Shown: positions 17,272-26,780 of the stretch, piece by piece | How positions within the stretch are numbered: position 1 is the first letter of the stretch | Layout: each line of letters starts with the position of its first letter | Origin: an uncultured Prevotellaceae bacterium | GTDB lineage: Bacteria; Bacteroidota; Bacteroidia; Bacteroidales; Bacteroidaceae | Assembly (NCBI GenBank): GCA_937900485.1 | Contig: CALCEL010000027.1 | Location: forward strand, 1-64,000 | DNA: 64,000 nucleotides | Direction of reading: 5' to 3' | The notes under the pieces: generated by a model | What the model saw: only the letters and a program-made list of their open reading frames with translations | What the model was told of the DNA's origin: nothing | The model's database searches: none | Position numbers and translations under genes: made by a program

Positions 17272-20166
17272 ATGCGGACTCTTGTTAAGTTTTTATCATT
17301 AGTGATGACGATGGTCATCGTTGTGTCGTGCTCCACAAAGAAAAACACGGCAATGACCAGGCGTGTCCAAGCTTTTAAGGCACACTACAACACGTACTAC
17401 AACGGGCAGTTGGCCTTTAAGGATGGTGAATTGGCGCAGGAGACGGGTAACAAGGACAATTTCACGGACGTCATACCTTTCTACATGACAGGTAATAAGA
17501 CTACTGTCACGCTGGGTAAGTCAGACTTCGACAGAGCTGTGGAGAAATGTCAAAAGACAATAAAGCAGCACTCCATCACAAAAAGACCGGAGTGGAAAGG
17601 TAATAAGGTGCAGACACCTAAAGACAAGATATGGCTCAATCAGAAAGAATACAACACATTTCTTTACAAGGCATGGTTCCTGTTGGGAGAGAGTCAGTTC
17701 AGAAAAGGTGAATACATGGAAGCAGCTTCCACTTTCGCTTACATACAACATATATATTTTTCGAATCCGGACATCATTGCCAAGGCACGTCTGCTCGAAG
17801 CTAAGTGTTATGTGGAGCTTGAGTGGTACTACGACTCGGAAGATCTGTTAAACAAGACCGAGAGAGATAGTTTTCCTACAAATCTCAAGTCACTCAAGGC
17901 ATCCGTTGAGGCTAATATCTTTGTTCGTCAGAAACAGTATGAAGAGGCCATACCCAACCTGCTGTTGGCGGTAAAAAAAGAAAAACGCTCATTACAAAAG
18001 ACCCGTATTTATTACCTCTTAGGCCAGTTATACCATCGGACTGGTAATGATGTCAGTGCTTATAAGTATTATTCCAAGGTTATCAAGCGTAATCCAGCTT
18101 ATGAACTTGAGTTTAATGCCAGGATACATCGGACGGAATGTATCACTAACGGACAGTTAAAGCAGATTCGTTACCTGCAGTCCATGGCGAGGAGCGAGAA
18201 GAACAAGGACTATCTCGATCAGGTGTATTATGCAATCGGTAACGTTTATCTGAGCATGGGCGATACCATTGGTGCCATCAATTCTTATGAGACGGGTGTG
18301 GAGAAAAGCACGAGGAACGGTATAGAGAAAGGCGTGTTGTTGCTACACTTGTCGAGGTTATATTGGCAGACCGAGAAATTCGTGAAATGTCAGAAGACAT
18401 ACTCTGAGGCTTTAAGCTTGTTCGATAAGGATATGGATGATTACGCCGAGATATATGAGCGTTCCAAAATCCTTGACGACCTGTTGCCTTACGCCTCAGC
18501 CGTGGAGCTTCAGGACAGTCTGCAAAGACTCGCTAAGATGTCACCTCAGCAACGTGAGAAAGTTATCGAGAAGATAATCGAGGAGTTGAAGAAGAAAGAA
18601 AAAGAGGAGGAGAGAAAGGCGGCAGAGTCTGAGGAGGCGGCTAAGTCTGCGTCTACCAATACGAGAAACAATAAAACAAATAACGGAAGAGTAAATAATA
18701 ATACTAACGCCAACAACTCTCAGAAATCAGTTTGGTATTTCTACAACGCCACGACAGTCGAAGCCGGAAAGAAAGAGTTCGCCAATAAGTGGGGGAAAAG
18801 AAAGTTAGCGGATGACTGGAGACGTAGCAATGTCACTGTGTTGTCGGACTATAATGCGGAAGAGCAAACGGATTCCGTGAGTGCGGACAGTACGCAGAGA
18901 AAAGATATGCAGGCTGAGTCAAGCACAAAGGACAAGAAGGCTGACAAGAAACGACAGAAAGAGGAAGAGAAGGCCAATGACCCACATAATGTGGAATATT
19001 ACCTGAAGGACATACCTCTTACTGAGGAGCAGATGGACGAGTCCAACAGCTCGTTGGTGGATGGTCTGTACGGCTCTGCTATTATATATAAGGATGAGAT
19101 GGAGAACCTGCCGCTTGCCAAACGTACGTTTAACAGGATTTTAACTGACTTCCCTGATTTTGGGAGCAAGGACGAGGTGTATTATAATCTGTTTCAGTTA
19201 TATTCGCGTATGAATGATAGTCTGACCGCCGAGGACTACAGACAGAAACTGTTGAGCGAATATCCGCAGAACGAGCACGCAAAGCTTATAGCTGACCCAC
19301 TGTTCCTTTATAAAGGGAAATACGGAAAACATATTGAGGACTCCATTTACACCGAGGCGTATAATGACTTCTGCCAGGGAAACTTCCGGTCTGTAGTCGA
19401 GAAAAACGAATATGCCTCACGTGAGTACCCTAACGGAGACAACAGAGCCAGATTCTTGTTTATTACAGCGATGAGTAAACTGGAACTCGGAGAGAGAGAG
19501 GAATTTCTCTCCGCCATGAGAGACATTGTGGAGAATTATCCGAAGAGCACCATAAGTGAGCTGGCAGGTATGTATGTGAAAGGACTGAAGGAGGGACGTC
19601 TGTTAGCCAGTGGAAAATTTGATATGGGCTCAATTTGGGAGAGAAGACATGGAGTGGGAGAAGATGGTGACAGTCTGGCCGTTGACACCACTTTCTCGAA
19701 AGAGAAGAACAATGACTGGGTGTTCGCCATAGCGTATGAACGTGACAGCGTCGATGAGAACCAACTGCTTTTTGAAATCGCCAAGTACAATTTCACCAAC
19801 TTCACAGTCAGGAACTTCGATATAGCGACTGACAAGGGAGACGGAATAGACATGCTTCAGGTCCGTACGTTCAACAATTATGATGAGGCTTACATTTACC
19901 TGCATCGACTGATGAACAACGAGGAGATGGCATATAAGCTTGGCGGACTGAAATGTTTCATTATCTCTGAGGAAAACCTTAAGTTGTTGATGAAAGGATT
20001 CAGCTTCGCAGACTATTTCGAGTTCTATGATGAGAATTTTGACAGGCTAGGACACTTACAGGTTGATGATGACACTCTGGACTCAACGGATGAGATAATC
20101 AACTATGATGAGCAGGAGGAAGAATACTACGAGGAAGAAGAGGAAGAAGAGAATTTCATATTCTGA
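17272..20166 (+). CDS. Type IX secretion TPR lipoprotein SprE/PorW-like
   Basis: 964 residues. A lipoprotein signal peptide ends in VVSC (Cys near residue 20), giving outer-membrane or periplasmic anchoring. The mature start (STKKNT..RRVQAFKAHYNTYYNGQLAFKDG) matches SprE of Flavobacterium and PorW of Porphyromonas, which are needed for type IX secretion. Several tetratricopeptide repeats lie between residues 130 and 450. A low-complexity charged linker follows at about 435-500 (EEL KKKEKEEER, then Asn-rich), with more TPR-like helices after 600 and an acidic tail of Glu/Tyr. The porX regulator gene follows 66 bp later, supporting a T9SS role. Assignment by resemblance, without alignment. Confidence 0.8.
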   Translation: MRTLVKFLSLVMTMVIVVSCSTKKNTAMTRRVQAFKAHYNTYYNGQLAFKDGELAQETGNKDNFTDVIPFYMTGNKTTVTLGKSDFDRAVEKCQKTIKQHSITKRPEWKGNKVQTPKDKIWLNQKEYNTFLYKAWFLLGESQFRKGEYMEAASTFAYIQHIYFSNPDIIAKARLLEAKCYVELEWYYDSEDLLNKTERDSFPTNLKSLKASVEANIFVRQKQYEEAIPNLLLAVKKEKRSLQKTRIYYLLGQLYHRTGNDVSAYKYYSKVIKRNPAYELEFNARIHRTECITNGQLKQIRYLQSMARSEKNKDYLDQVYYAIGNVYLSMGDTIGAINSYETGVEKSTRNGIEKGVLLLHLSRLYWQTEKFVKCQKTYSEALSLFDKDMDDYAEIYERSKILDDLLPYASAVELQDSLQRLAKMSPQQREKVIEKIIEELKKKEKEEERKAAESEEAAKSASTNTRNNKTNNGRVNNNTNANNSQKSVWYFYNATTVEAGKKEFANKWGKRKLADDWRRSNVTVLSDYNAEEQTDSVSADSTQRKDMQAESSTKDKKADKKRQKEEEKANDPHNVEYYLKDIPLTEEQMDESNSSLVDGLYGSAIIYKDEMENLPLAKRTFNRILTDFPDFGSKDEVYYNLFQLYSRMNDSLTAEDYRQKLLSEYPQNEHAKLIADPLFLYKGKYGKHIEDSIYTEAYNDFCQGNFRSVVEKNEYASREYPNGDNRARFLFITAMSKLELGEREEFLSAMRDIVENYPKSTISELAGMYVKGLKEGRLLASGKFDMGSIWERRHGVGEDGDSLAVDTTFSKEKNNDWVFAIAYERDSVDENQLLFEIAKYNFTNFTVRNFDIATDKGDGIDMLQVRTFNNYDEAYIYLHRLMNNEEMAYKLGGLKCFIISEENLKLLMKGFSFADYFEFYDENFDRLGHLQVDDDTLDSTDEIINYDEQEEEYYEEEEEEENFIF

Positions 20167-20232
20167 CGATGACTCTCATGTGGGGGCAGATTGAGAAGGA
20201 GATAACAGTAATAACAATAAAACGATAACAGC

Positions 20233-21783
20233 GTGAACGGAACATTATTGTGGGTGGATGATGAGATTGAACTGCTCAAAGCACACATCATCTTTCTGAG
20301 AAATAAAGGATATGACGTGGAAACAGCCAGCAATGGACAGGACGCCATAGAGGCATGCCGTGAGCGCAGATTCGACCTCGTCCTGCTGGATGAGAACATG
20401 CCGGGCCTGAGTGGTTTGGAGACATTGTCCATACTCAAGGATGACAACCCCACTCTGCCTGTCGTCATGGTGACCAAGAGCGAGGAGGAGAATATCATGG
20501 ACTTGGCTATAGGATCGAAGATAGCTGACTACCTCATCAAGCCTGTCAATCCGTCACAGATACTGCTCACACTGAAAAAACACCTGCATAAGCATGAGAT
20601 AGAGAAAGAGGTGGCAAACACCAGTTATCAGCAGAACTTCTCAAAGTTAGGCATGCAAATCAATGACTCGTATAGCATCGACGACTGGAAAGATGTGTAT
20701 AAGCGTCTTGTGTTCTGGGAGCTTGAGCTGGCGGATACAAGTAGTGACATGTCCGAGATGCTCATGATGCAGAAGAATGAGGCGAACAACGGGTTCGCTA
20801 AGTTCATCAGGAGAAACTACATGGACTGGATGCGTAATCCGGACACACGTCCTTTGATGTCTCCTGACATCTTTAAGTCCAAGGTCTTTCCTTTACTCAA
20901 CAACGGAGAGAAAGTGTACCTCTTTGTGTTTGACAATTTCCGGTATGACCAATGGCGTATACTCAGCCATGAGTTGTCTGACGAGTTCTCGTTTGACGAG
21001 GAGCTTTATGTCTCAATACTGCCGACAGCCACTCAGTATGCGAGAAACGCAATATTCTCTGGACTGATGCCTGAGCAGATTGCCACTATGTATCCTGACC
21101 TGTGGGTGGACGAGGATGAGGAGGATGGAAAAAACATGAACGAGGAGCCATTGATAAAGACACAGCTGGAGAGATTCAGAAGAAAGAACACGTTCTCTTA
21201 TTTCAAACTCAATAACGCTAATGACTCCGAGAAGATTATGGATAAGATGAAGAGCATAGCGGATAATGACCTGAATGTCTTCGTCGTCAATTTCATCGAT
21301 ATGCTGTCGCATGCCAGAACGGAGTCGAGGATGGTGAGAGAGCTGGCATCCGACGAGAAGGCTTACAGGAGTATCACAGCATCGTGGTTTCATAACTCAC
21401 CTGTGCGTGAGTTGTTCTCCGCACTCAGTCGTACGGATGCCAAGATAATCGTCACGACAGATCATGGCAGCATACGTGTCAATAATCCTATTAAAGTCAT
21501 TGGCGACAGAAACACTAACACAAATCTCAGATATAAACTCGGTAAGAACCTGTCGTACAACCAGAAACAGGTGTTTGAGATGAAGAACCCGAAAGACGCC
21601 TTTCTGCCTTCTCCGAATATCAGCACCACATATATCTACGCTCAGAATGACGACTTCTTCGCATATCCGAATAACTACAATTATTATGTCAGCTATTTCA
21701 AGAACACGTTTCAGCACGGAGGAATAAGCATGGAGGAGATGCTGATACCGCTGATTGTCATGCAGAGCAAGAAAAGAGGATAG
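20233..21783 (+). CDS. porX: Type IX secretion response regulator PorX (receiver + PglZ domain)
   Basis: 516 residues, GTG start. Residues 1-120 are a CheY-like receiver: acidic pair D9/D10, phosphoacceptor D53 in LLDENMPG, T81 and K103 in place. A helical linker leads to a PglZ alkaline-phosphatase-like domain (about 200-515) with DNFRYDQW, the TQYARNAIFSG nucleophile region and IVTTDHGS (metal ligands). This receiver-PglZ pairing defines PorX, the regulator of type IX secretion in P. gingivalis and Flavobacterium, where the PglZ part cleaves oligonucleotides. The upstream SprE/PorW gene fits. The usual histidine kinase partner PorY is not in this window. Confidence 0.93.
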   Translation: MNGTLLWVDDEIELLKAHIIFLRNKGYDVETASNGQDAIEACRERRFDLVLLDENMPGLSGLETLSILKDDNPTLPVVMVTKSEEENIMDLAIGSKIADYLIKPVNPSQILLTLKKHLHKHEIEKEVANTSYQQNFSKLGMQINDSYSIDDWKDVYKRLVFWELELADTSSDMSEMLMMQKNEANNGFAKFIRRNYMDWMRNPDTRPLMSPDIFKSKVFPLLNNGEKVYLFVFDNFRYDQWRILSHELSDEFSFDEELYVSILPTATQYARNAIFSGLMPEQIATMYPDLWVDEDEEDGKNMNEEPLIKTQLERFRRKNTFSYFKLNNANDSEKIMDKMKSIADNDLNVFVVNFIDMLSHARTESRMVRELASDEKAYRSITASWFHNSPVRELFSALSRTDAKIIVTTDHGSIRVNNPIKVIGDRNTNTNLRYKLGKNLSYNQKQVFEMKNPKDAFLPSPNISTTYIYAQNDDFFAYPNNYNYYVSYFKNTFQHGGISMEEMLIPLIVMQSKKRG

Positions 21784-21850
21784 ACGTTAAGATAATAAAT
21801 GATTGACGAGTTTTCTGACAGAAGACCACGGACTCAAAAAAATAACAGAT

Positions 21851-22261
21851 ATGGAGATATTAATTAAAGACATTGAGAATATCAAAGACGCTGCCGCCCA
21901 GTTTGTCAAAGCGATGGGTGACAACACGATATTTGCTTTTTACGGTAAGATGGGAGCAGGAAAGACAACATTCATAAAGTCTGTATGTGAGGAACTGGGA
22001 GTGAAGGACGTCATCAACTCTCCTACCTTCGCCATTGTCAATGAATATATGGATGGACGCGGCAATCCTATTTTCCATTTCGACTTTTACCGTATAAAGA
22101 AAGAACAGGAGGTTCTTGATATGGGTTATGAGGACTATGTCTACAGCGGTAACGTGTGTTTCATGGAGTGGCCAGAGCTGATTGACGACTTACTGCCGGA
22201 TGATACGGTGCGTGTTACCATCGTCGAGGAAGAGGACGGCTCCAGAAGAATCACCATGTGA
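21851..22261 (+). CDS. tsaE: tRNA threonylcarbamoyladenosine biosynthesis ATPase TsaE
   Basis: 136 residues. It supplies ATP turnover to the TsaBDE complex that makes t6A37 in ANN-decoding tRNAs. The Walker A is GKMGAGKTTFIK (about residues 35-46), followed by the TsaE-typical INSPTFAIVNEY and FHFDFYRI, then FMEWPE. Its length is normal for the family. An upstream alternative start at 21803 would add 16 unrelated residues, so the ATG at 21851 is used. It lies 67 bp after porX and may be read from the same transcript. Confidence 0.93.
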   Translation: MEILIKDIENIKDAAAQFVKAMGDNTIFAFYGKMGAGKTTFIKSVCEELGVKDVINSPTFAIVNEYMDGRGNPIFHFDFYRIKKEQEVLDMGYEDYVYSGNVCFMEWPELIDDLLPDDTVRVTIVEEEDGSRRITM

Positions 22262-22274
22262 CACCAGTGATTTT

Positions 22275-22323
22275 TTTCTGACAACCACGCATACGCCACC
22301 GCTGCTTGTGTGGTTGTCAGAAA
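22275..22323. repeat. Perfect 14-bp inverted repeat after tsaE
   Basis: TTTCTGACAACCAC (22275-22288) and its exact complement at 22310-22323, with a 21-nt loop. It starts 14 bp after the tsaE stop. On the plus strand no T run follows the stem, so it is not a standard intrinsic terminator. It could be a factor-dependent terminator, an RNA-stability hairpin or a protein-binding site. Confidence 0.6.
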
Positions 22324-22427
22324 CGAGACACTCCGTGTACTGACTTGTGACACCTCTGTATAGTATGTCTTCTGACACAGAAGGCCACATTTCTATGAAC
22401 AACATAACCGAGTAGAATATCTGTATT

Positions 22428-23909
22428 ATGAATATAACACAAAAGCAGCGTTACACCATTATTATGTCTGTGTGTGTGATACTTTGGACGGTATCATGCT
22501 TTCTGTGGTTCAACACATCATTCAAATATCACTTTTATCATGAGGAACAAAACCAGTTGTTTCTACTCGACAGACAATATCTCCTGACGTATTTAGACAA
22601 ACCGGCGTGGATGGCTTGTATCTCAGGCGACTATCTCACTCAGTTTTATTACTATGAGTATGCCGGAGCGACAATTGTGAGCGTATCTTTGCTGCTGCTT
22701 GCTGTCGTGTTTGCTAAATGTGTGAGACAATGTGCCGATGACTCATATTCTTTCCGGCAATGTGTGGCGAGTCCGACGTTGTCACTTTGTCTCGTGACTG
22801 CCGTAGCCAGGCTCTACCTGTATGAGAACTTCAAGCTCAGCGCCGTTATGGCGTTGCTGGGTGCGTGCGTGATGATGGCATTCGTTTATCACCCGATAGG
22901 CAAGAAAACTGTGAGTTGGTCGTTGACGTGCCGTCTGTTGATGGACATTCTGTTCATAGTACTCACAGCATGGATGTTCGGCAATGGCGTGTTCTTGCTG
23001 TTGACGATTATGATTGCTCGTGACGTCACCAAGTGCGTGAGGAACAAAAGACTGTCGGCGACTGCAGTCTCCCGCTCATCGCTGTGTATCGTGCTCACCT
23101 TCGTGACACTGATAGTCATGTCTCGTTTCTATCATGTGAACAGAGATAAGTGCCTGATGTATCCGGCGCAGCTCAAGCTCGTCAGCATGAATGATGTGAG
23201 AACTTGGGAGAAAACACTGATGTATGACAACGAATATTACTTCGGCAACTATAACAGAGTGATAATGATGTTTGACAAAAATGAGGAGGAAACGACGAGT
23301 GAACAGTGTTTCTTCTATTGTCTGAGTCTTGCTAAGATGGGCATGCTGCCTGACCGGCTGATGTCTATGCGTACTCCCGTTCTCGGCACATTCTTTCATA
23401 TAGACGAGACCGCGCAGTTGTATACTATAAAGATGATTAACGAGTTGTATTTCATTCTCGGCGACATGACGTATGCGGAGCGAGCCGCACTGATGGCCAA
23501 CACCTTCTCTCCTTCCGGAAGAAACGTTAGAATGGTGAAGAGGCTGGCGGAGATCAACCTGCTGAAGGGTGATGAGCGCGCTGCAATGAAATATCTGAGG
23601 ATTCTTGAGAAAACGATAGTCTATCGTAAGTGGGCTGAGGAGCATACGCCTGGTCATCTCACGGTGACGGTAAGTAGAGAACTGGAAGAGAAACGTAAGT
23701 ATCTGAACACTTGTGATGATATCCGCGTCGGCGATGATTGTTACGTCATCCTCACTCAGTTGCTGACAAGTAATCCTGACAATACCATCGCTTTAGATTA
23801 TCTCTTGTGTAGTGATATTTTATCAAGACAGAGGAATCTGTTTGTCAGTGACTATATGAAGTATAAACCGAGGAAAAAGTCTCTTTACGAGAGTGCACTG
23901 ATCAGGTAG
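22428..23909 (+). CDS. DUF6057-like multi-spanning membrane protein
   Basis: 493 residues. The N-terminal half has about six membrane segments (starting RYTIIMSVCVILWTVSCFLW). The C-terminal half from about residue 230 is soluble with helical, TPR-like character (EQCFFYCLSLAKMG, LKGDERAAMKYLRILEKT). This architecture and the opening FWFNTSFKYHFYHEEQNQ-type region resemble DUF6057, a Bacteroidales family with no known function. The protein seems complete: it has a good ATG and ends cleanly. It is the last plus-strand gene before a convergent minus-strand block. Confidence 0.7.
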   Translation: MNITQKQRYTIIMSVCVILWTVSCFLWFNTSFKYHFYHEEQNQLFLLDRQYLLTYLDKPAWMACISGDYLTQFYYYEYAGATIVSVSLLLLAVVFAKCVRQCADDSYSFRQCVASPTLSLCLVTAVARLYLYENFKLSAVMALLGACVMMAFVYHPIGKKTVSWSLTCRLLMDILFIVLTAWMFGNGVFLLLTIMIARDVTKCVRNKRLSATAVSRSSLCIVLTFVTLIVMSRFYHVNRDKCLMYPAQLKLVSMNDVRTWEKTLMYDNEYYFGNYNRVIMMFDKNEEETTSEQCFFYCLSLAKMGMLPDRLMSMRTPVLGTFFHIDETAQLYTIKMINELYFILGDMTYAERAALMANTFSPSGRNVRMVKRLAEINLLKGDERAAMKYLRILEKTIVYRKWAEEHTPGHLTVTVSRELEEKRKYLNTCDDIRVGDDCYVILTQLLTSNPDNTIALDYLLCSDILSRQRNLFVSDYMKYKPRKKSLYESALIR

Positions 23910-24028
23910 CCGCCATACAAGTGACGATGACTTGCAAAATGACGTTATGACTGTTCTCCACCTTGTGAGAGGCCACATGAAAAGCCGCTGAATCACGGTT
24001 TGTTACCATTACATATTTATTACTTGGT
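23910..24028. other. Intergenic gap before repeat copy B
   Basis: About 120 bp between the DUF6057 stop and the repeat; nothing recognisable. Confidence 0.4.
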
Positions 24029-24360
24029 TAACCGGATTTCCTATTCACACCCATAATTTTTGTTGTTCGAAACTCCTCTTTTTTCGTTGACACTTGGCAA
24101 CGAAAAAATGCTTTTAAGTATTTTGTCATAGCTTATTCTTCGGTTGAAAATCTTAGGTTAGGGCGTTGAAAAGTTCAGGTTAGGATTTTTAAATTCTCAG
24201 ACCTGTATGAAGACTATATCCTAACCTGAGAATTTTAAAAAAGAGACCTAAGGTTTTTAAATGCCTTGTTTTAAGATTATCAGCAAGTTATCTTAAATTT
24301 ATACAAAAATAAGCATAGGAAATTTGGTGACGATGTAAATTGTCCATTATTCCACCATGT
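24029..24360 (+). repeat. Dispersed intergenic repeat, copy B
   Basis: Second copy of the 330-bp element. Left end TAACCGGATTTCCTAT, right segment ATAGGAAATTTGGT inverted to it. The central arms are CTTAGGTTAGGG and CAGGTTAGGAT, with the inverted partner ATCCTAACCTGAG. Relative to copy A one arm position changes C to T, which still pairs as U.G in a plus-strand RNA. It lies between convergent genes. Confidence 0.9.
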
Positions 24361-24588
24361 TAAGAGGCGGCGAGAGTCGTTCTCCATGGGATGGTCGGAC
24401 ATCTCGGCTTGCGCGAGCTGATAAGCGAGTAACACTACGATACGTTCTTGGCTTAGCTGTACCGCACTCTGCCTGACTCCGCGCATTCTGTCATCAACGA
24501 CAGGGTATCGAGAAATTTCACTTGTAAAACCTTAACCAGACTCGTCGATTTGATATTTTTTTAATCGTAGTTTGTCATATATAGTAGT
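24361..24588. other. Intergenic region after repeat copy B
   Basis: About 230 bp up to the terminator of the minus-strand dehydrogenase. A 68-codon minus-strand frame (24280-24486) runs into the repeat and has no recognisable domain; I do not call it as a gene. Confidence 0.4.
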
Positions 24589-24612
24589 AAAGGGTGCCAA
24601 ACGGCACCCTTT
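24589..24612 (-). terminator. Hairpin at the 3' end of the SDR gene
   Basis: AAAGGGTGCC (24589-24598), 4-nt loop, GGCACCCTTT (24603-24612): perfect 10-bp stem about 27 bp beyond the minus-strand stop at 24640. The downstream sequence on the minus strand is only moderately T-rich, so termination is likely but not textbook. Confidence 0.65.
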
Positions 24613-24639
24613 ACTATTATATAATATGTAATGTTCCTA

Positions 24640-25446
24640 TTACTTAGGCTGCTTGCCGATGTATGCCAAGATACCACCGTCAACATACAATACGTGACCA
24701 TTGACAGCATCTGAAGCGTGAGAAGCGAGGAACACAGCAGGACCACCGAGCTCTGCTGGGTCGAGCCAGCGTCCAGCCGGAGTCTTGGCGCAGATGAATG
24801 AGTCGAATGGGTGTCTGCTGCCGTCAGCCTGACGCTCACGGAGTGGAGCAGTCTGAGGTGTGGCGATATAGCCAGGGCCGATACCGTTACACTGTATGTT
24901 GTACTCTCCGTACTCAGAGCAGATGTTACGAGTGAGCATCTTGAGACCACCCTTAGCTGCTGCGTAAGCGGATACTGTCTCACGTCCAAGCTCTGACATC
25001 ATCGAGCAGATGTTGATGATCTTACCCTCTTTGCGCTCCATCATTTCTGGGAGCACAGCTGCTGAGACGATGTAAGGAGCGACGAGGTCGACATCGATGA
25101 CTTGCTGGAACTCCGCTCTCTTCATCTCGTGCATTGGTATACGCTTGATGATTCCAGCGTTGTTAACCAAGATGTCAATCTGACCAACCTCTTGATGTAT
25201 CTTGTCAACGAGAGCCTTGACAGCGTTCTCGTCAGTAACGTCACACACGTATCCCTTAACGTTTGTGATGCCTGCCTCTTTGTAGTTGTCGAGTCCTCTC
25301 TGAAGAGCTGCCTCGTTGATGTCGTTGAATATTATGTTCTTAATACCTGCCTGGACAAAAGCCTTGGCGATGTTGAAACCGATACCGTAAGAAGCGCCTG
25401 TAATCCATGCGTTCTTACCTTCAAGTGAGAAATTAGATAAATCCAT
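24640..25446 (-). CDS. SDR-family dehydrogenase, gluconate 5-dehydrogenase / KduD-like
   Basis: 268 residues, classical short-chain dehydrogenase. The NAD(P)-binding motif is TGASYGIG (about residues 16-23), followed by NNAG (about 92-95). The active-site Ser lies in ICSMMSELGRE and the YxxxK in SAYAAAKGG. The C-terminal VNGHVLYVDGG is typical. The overall sequence resembles Bacteroidales proteins annotated gluconate 5-dehydrogenase or 2-deoxy-D-gluconate 3-dehydrogenase (KduD), which act in hexuronate catabolism. The exact substrate is not decidable. Codons are strongly biased toward those of highly expressed genes. Transcribed alone from the promoter near 25485. Confidence 0.85.
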   Translation of the reverse strand: MDLSNFSLEGKNAWITGASYGIGFNIAKAFVQAGIKNIIFNDINEAALQRGLDNYKEAGITNVKGYVCDVTDENAVKALVDKIHQEVGQIDILVNNAGIIKRIPMHEMKRAEFQQVIDVDLVAPYIVSAAVLPEMMERKEGKIINICSMMSELGRETVSAYAAAKGGLKMLTRNICSEYGEYNIQCNGIGPGYIATPQTAPLRERQADGSRHPFDSFICAKTPAGRWLDPAELGGPAVFLASHASDAVNGHVLYVDGGILAYIGKQPK

Positions 25447-25484
25447 ATTTTTATGATGTATATTTATGTGTACTTTTCGTCTTG

Positions 25485-25492
25485 CAAAAATA
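25485..25492 (-). promoter_or_regulatory. -7 element of the SDR gene promoter
   Basis: On the minus strand TATTTTTG (TAnnTTTG match), about 40 bp upstream of the ATG. No clean TTTG -33 element is seen at the usual distance. Confidence 0.5.
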
Positions 25493-25577
25493 AGAAATTA
25501 AAAGAAAGGAAGGTCTTGACGAGTGGATTTTTTTAGTCAACCGACTTTCTTTTCCTGTTATTGCCAGTCCACACATC

Positions 25578-26648
25578 TCATGCGGTGTGTCCGCTCTCCT
25601 CAATTTTCTGCCTTGCCTCGTCAAGCAGTCTGAACAGTTCCTCTTGTGTCTCCGCCTTGAGAATGCTGATGCGTGTCTGCCTGAAGTCGGGTATTCCCTT
25701 GAACAAAGGCGAGTTGGCAAGATGACGTCTCACGTGTATTATGCCTCCAAGCTCCGTGCGCTTACGTTCTTTGAGAGCGTTGTCCTCCCTAAGACTGTAT
25801 TCCACTGACTTTCTGATTTGTTTCTTCAGTGTCTCCAATTTCCAGTCCAGAGTCATGTTGTCGTCATGTTTTCCGTGATCAAGATATTCTCTTACATCTT
25901 TGAAGAGCCAAGGCTGTCCGAATGTGGCTCTTCCAATCATGACGGCATCCACATGGTATTTGGTGAAAGCCTCTCTTGCATCTTCGGCTGACGTGATGTC
26001 ACCGTTGCCGATAATTGGGATGGTCATGTACGGATTGTTCTTAACCTCACCTATCAGAGTCCAGTCCGCCGTTCCCTGATACATTTGCGACCTTGTCCTG
26101 CCATGTAATGTCAAAGCCTTTATGCCGCAGTCCTGCAGTCTCTCCGCCAGCTCCACGATGAATGGTCGTTGGTCACTCAGTCTGTTGGGTGTCTTCAAAT
26201 CGTCGCAATCCCATCCCAGTCGTGTCTTCACTGTGACTGGTATGCTGACGGACTCTACTACTGCTCGTGTTATGTCCAGAAGCAGTGGCACGTCTTTCAA
26301 CATTCCCGCTCCAGCACCTTTTCCCGCCACTTTCTTCACGGGACAGCCGAAGTTGATGTCTAGTATGTCAGGTCGAGCCTCAGCCTCCACAATCTTAGCA
26401 GCCTTGACCATAGAGTCGACGTCACGTCCGTAAATCTGTACTGCTACGGGACGCTCAGACTCGTCAATCTTGATTTTCTCGATGGAACGGTTGACGTTTC
26501 TGATGAGAGCATCTGCACTGACAAACTCGGAGTAAGTCAGCGACGCCCCGAACTCCTTGCATAGTAGTCTGAACGCCTGATCCGTGACATCCTCCATGGG
26601 TGCCAGCACCACGGGGTATTCCCCCAGGTCAATGTCGGCTATTTTCAT
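25578..26648 (-). CDS. dusB: tRNA-dihydrouridine synthase (DusB-like)
   Basis: 356 residues, FMN-dependent TIM-barrel enzyme reducing uridines in the tRNA D-loop. It shows LAPMEDVTD at the N-terminus (residues 15-23), the catalytic cysteine in NFGCPVKKV (about 97-105), RLGWD, LHGRTRSQMY (about 180) and GNGDI plus MIGRATFGQPW (FMN phosphate site). The C-terminal helical domain runs from about 250. Length and motifs fit bacterial DusB. Stand-alone gene, divergent from the following acyltransferase cluster with about 130 bp between them. Confidence 0.92.
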   Translation of the reverse strand: MKIADIDLGEYPVVLAPMEDVTDQAFRLLCKEFGASLTYSEFVSADALIRNVNRSIEKIKIDESERPVAVQIYGRDVDSMVKAAKIVEAEARPDILDINFGCPVKKVAGKGAGAGMLKDVPLLLDITRAVVESVSIPVTVKTRLGWDCDDLKTPNRLSDQRPFIVELAERLQDCGIKALTLHGRTRSQMYQGTADWTLIGEVKNNPYMTIPIIGNGDITSAEDAREAFTKYHVDAVMIGRATFGQPWLFKDVREYLDHGKHDDNMTLDWKLETLKKQIRKSVEYSLREDNALKERKRTELGGIIHVRRHLANSPLFKGIPDFRQTRISILKAETQEELFRLLDEARQKIEESGHTA

Positions 26649-26698
26649 GTGCTTTATATCTGTTGTTTAACGCGAAGATAGGTAAAATCATCGTTTTT

Positions 26699-26730
26699 TT
26701 TGTGTTGTTTGTATAATTGTGTTAATTTTG
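26699..26730 (+). promoter_or_regulatory. Promoter of the surface-glycan cluster
   Basis: TTTG at 26699-26702, 20 bp, then TAATTTTG at 26723-26730. It lies 50 bp upstream of the first acyltransferase ATG and probably drives that gene and the following glycosyltransferase. Confidence 0.7.
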
Positions 26731-26780
26731 CGCAGTAAATTTGTTGTCTGCCGTATAGAAGTCACGGCATTTTGCGAGAA

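Noticed and set aside
22275..22323. Intrinsic terminator for tsaE
   Set aside because: The T run lies before the stem on the plus strand, not after it, and the minus strand has A residues after the stem.
24280..24486. 68-codon minus-strand frame next to repeat copy B
   Set aside because: It runs across the repeat edge and has no family resemblance or promoter.
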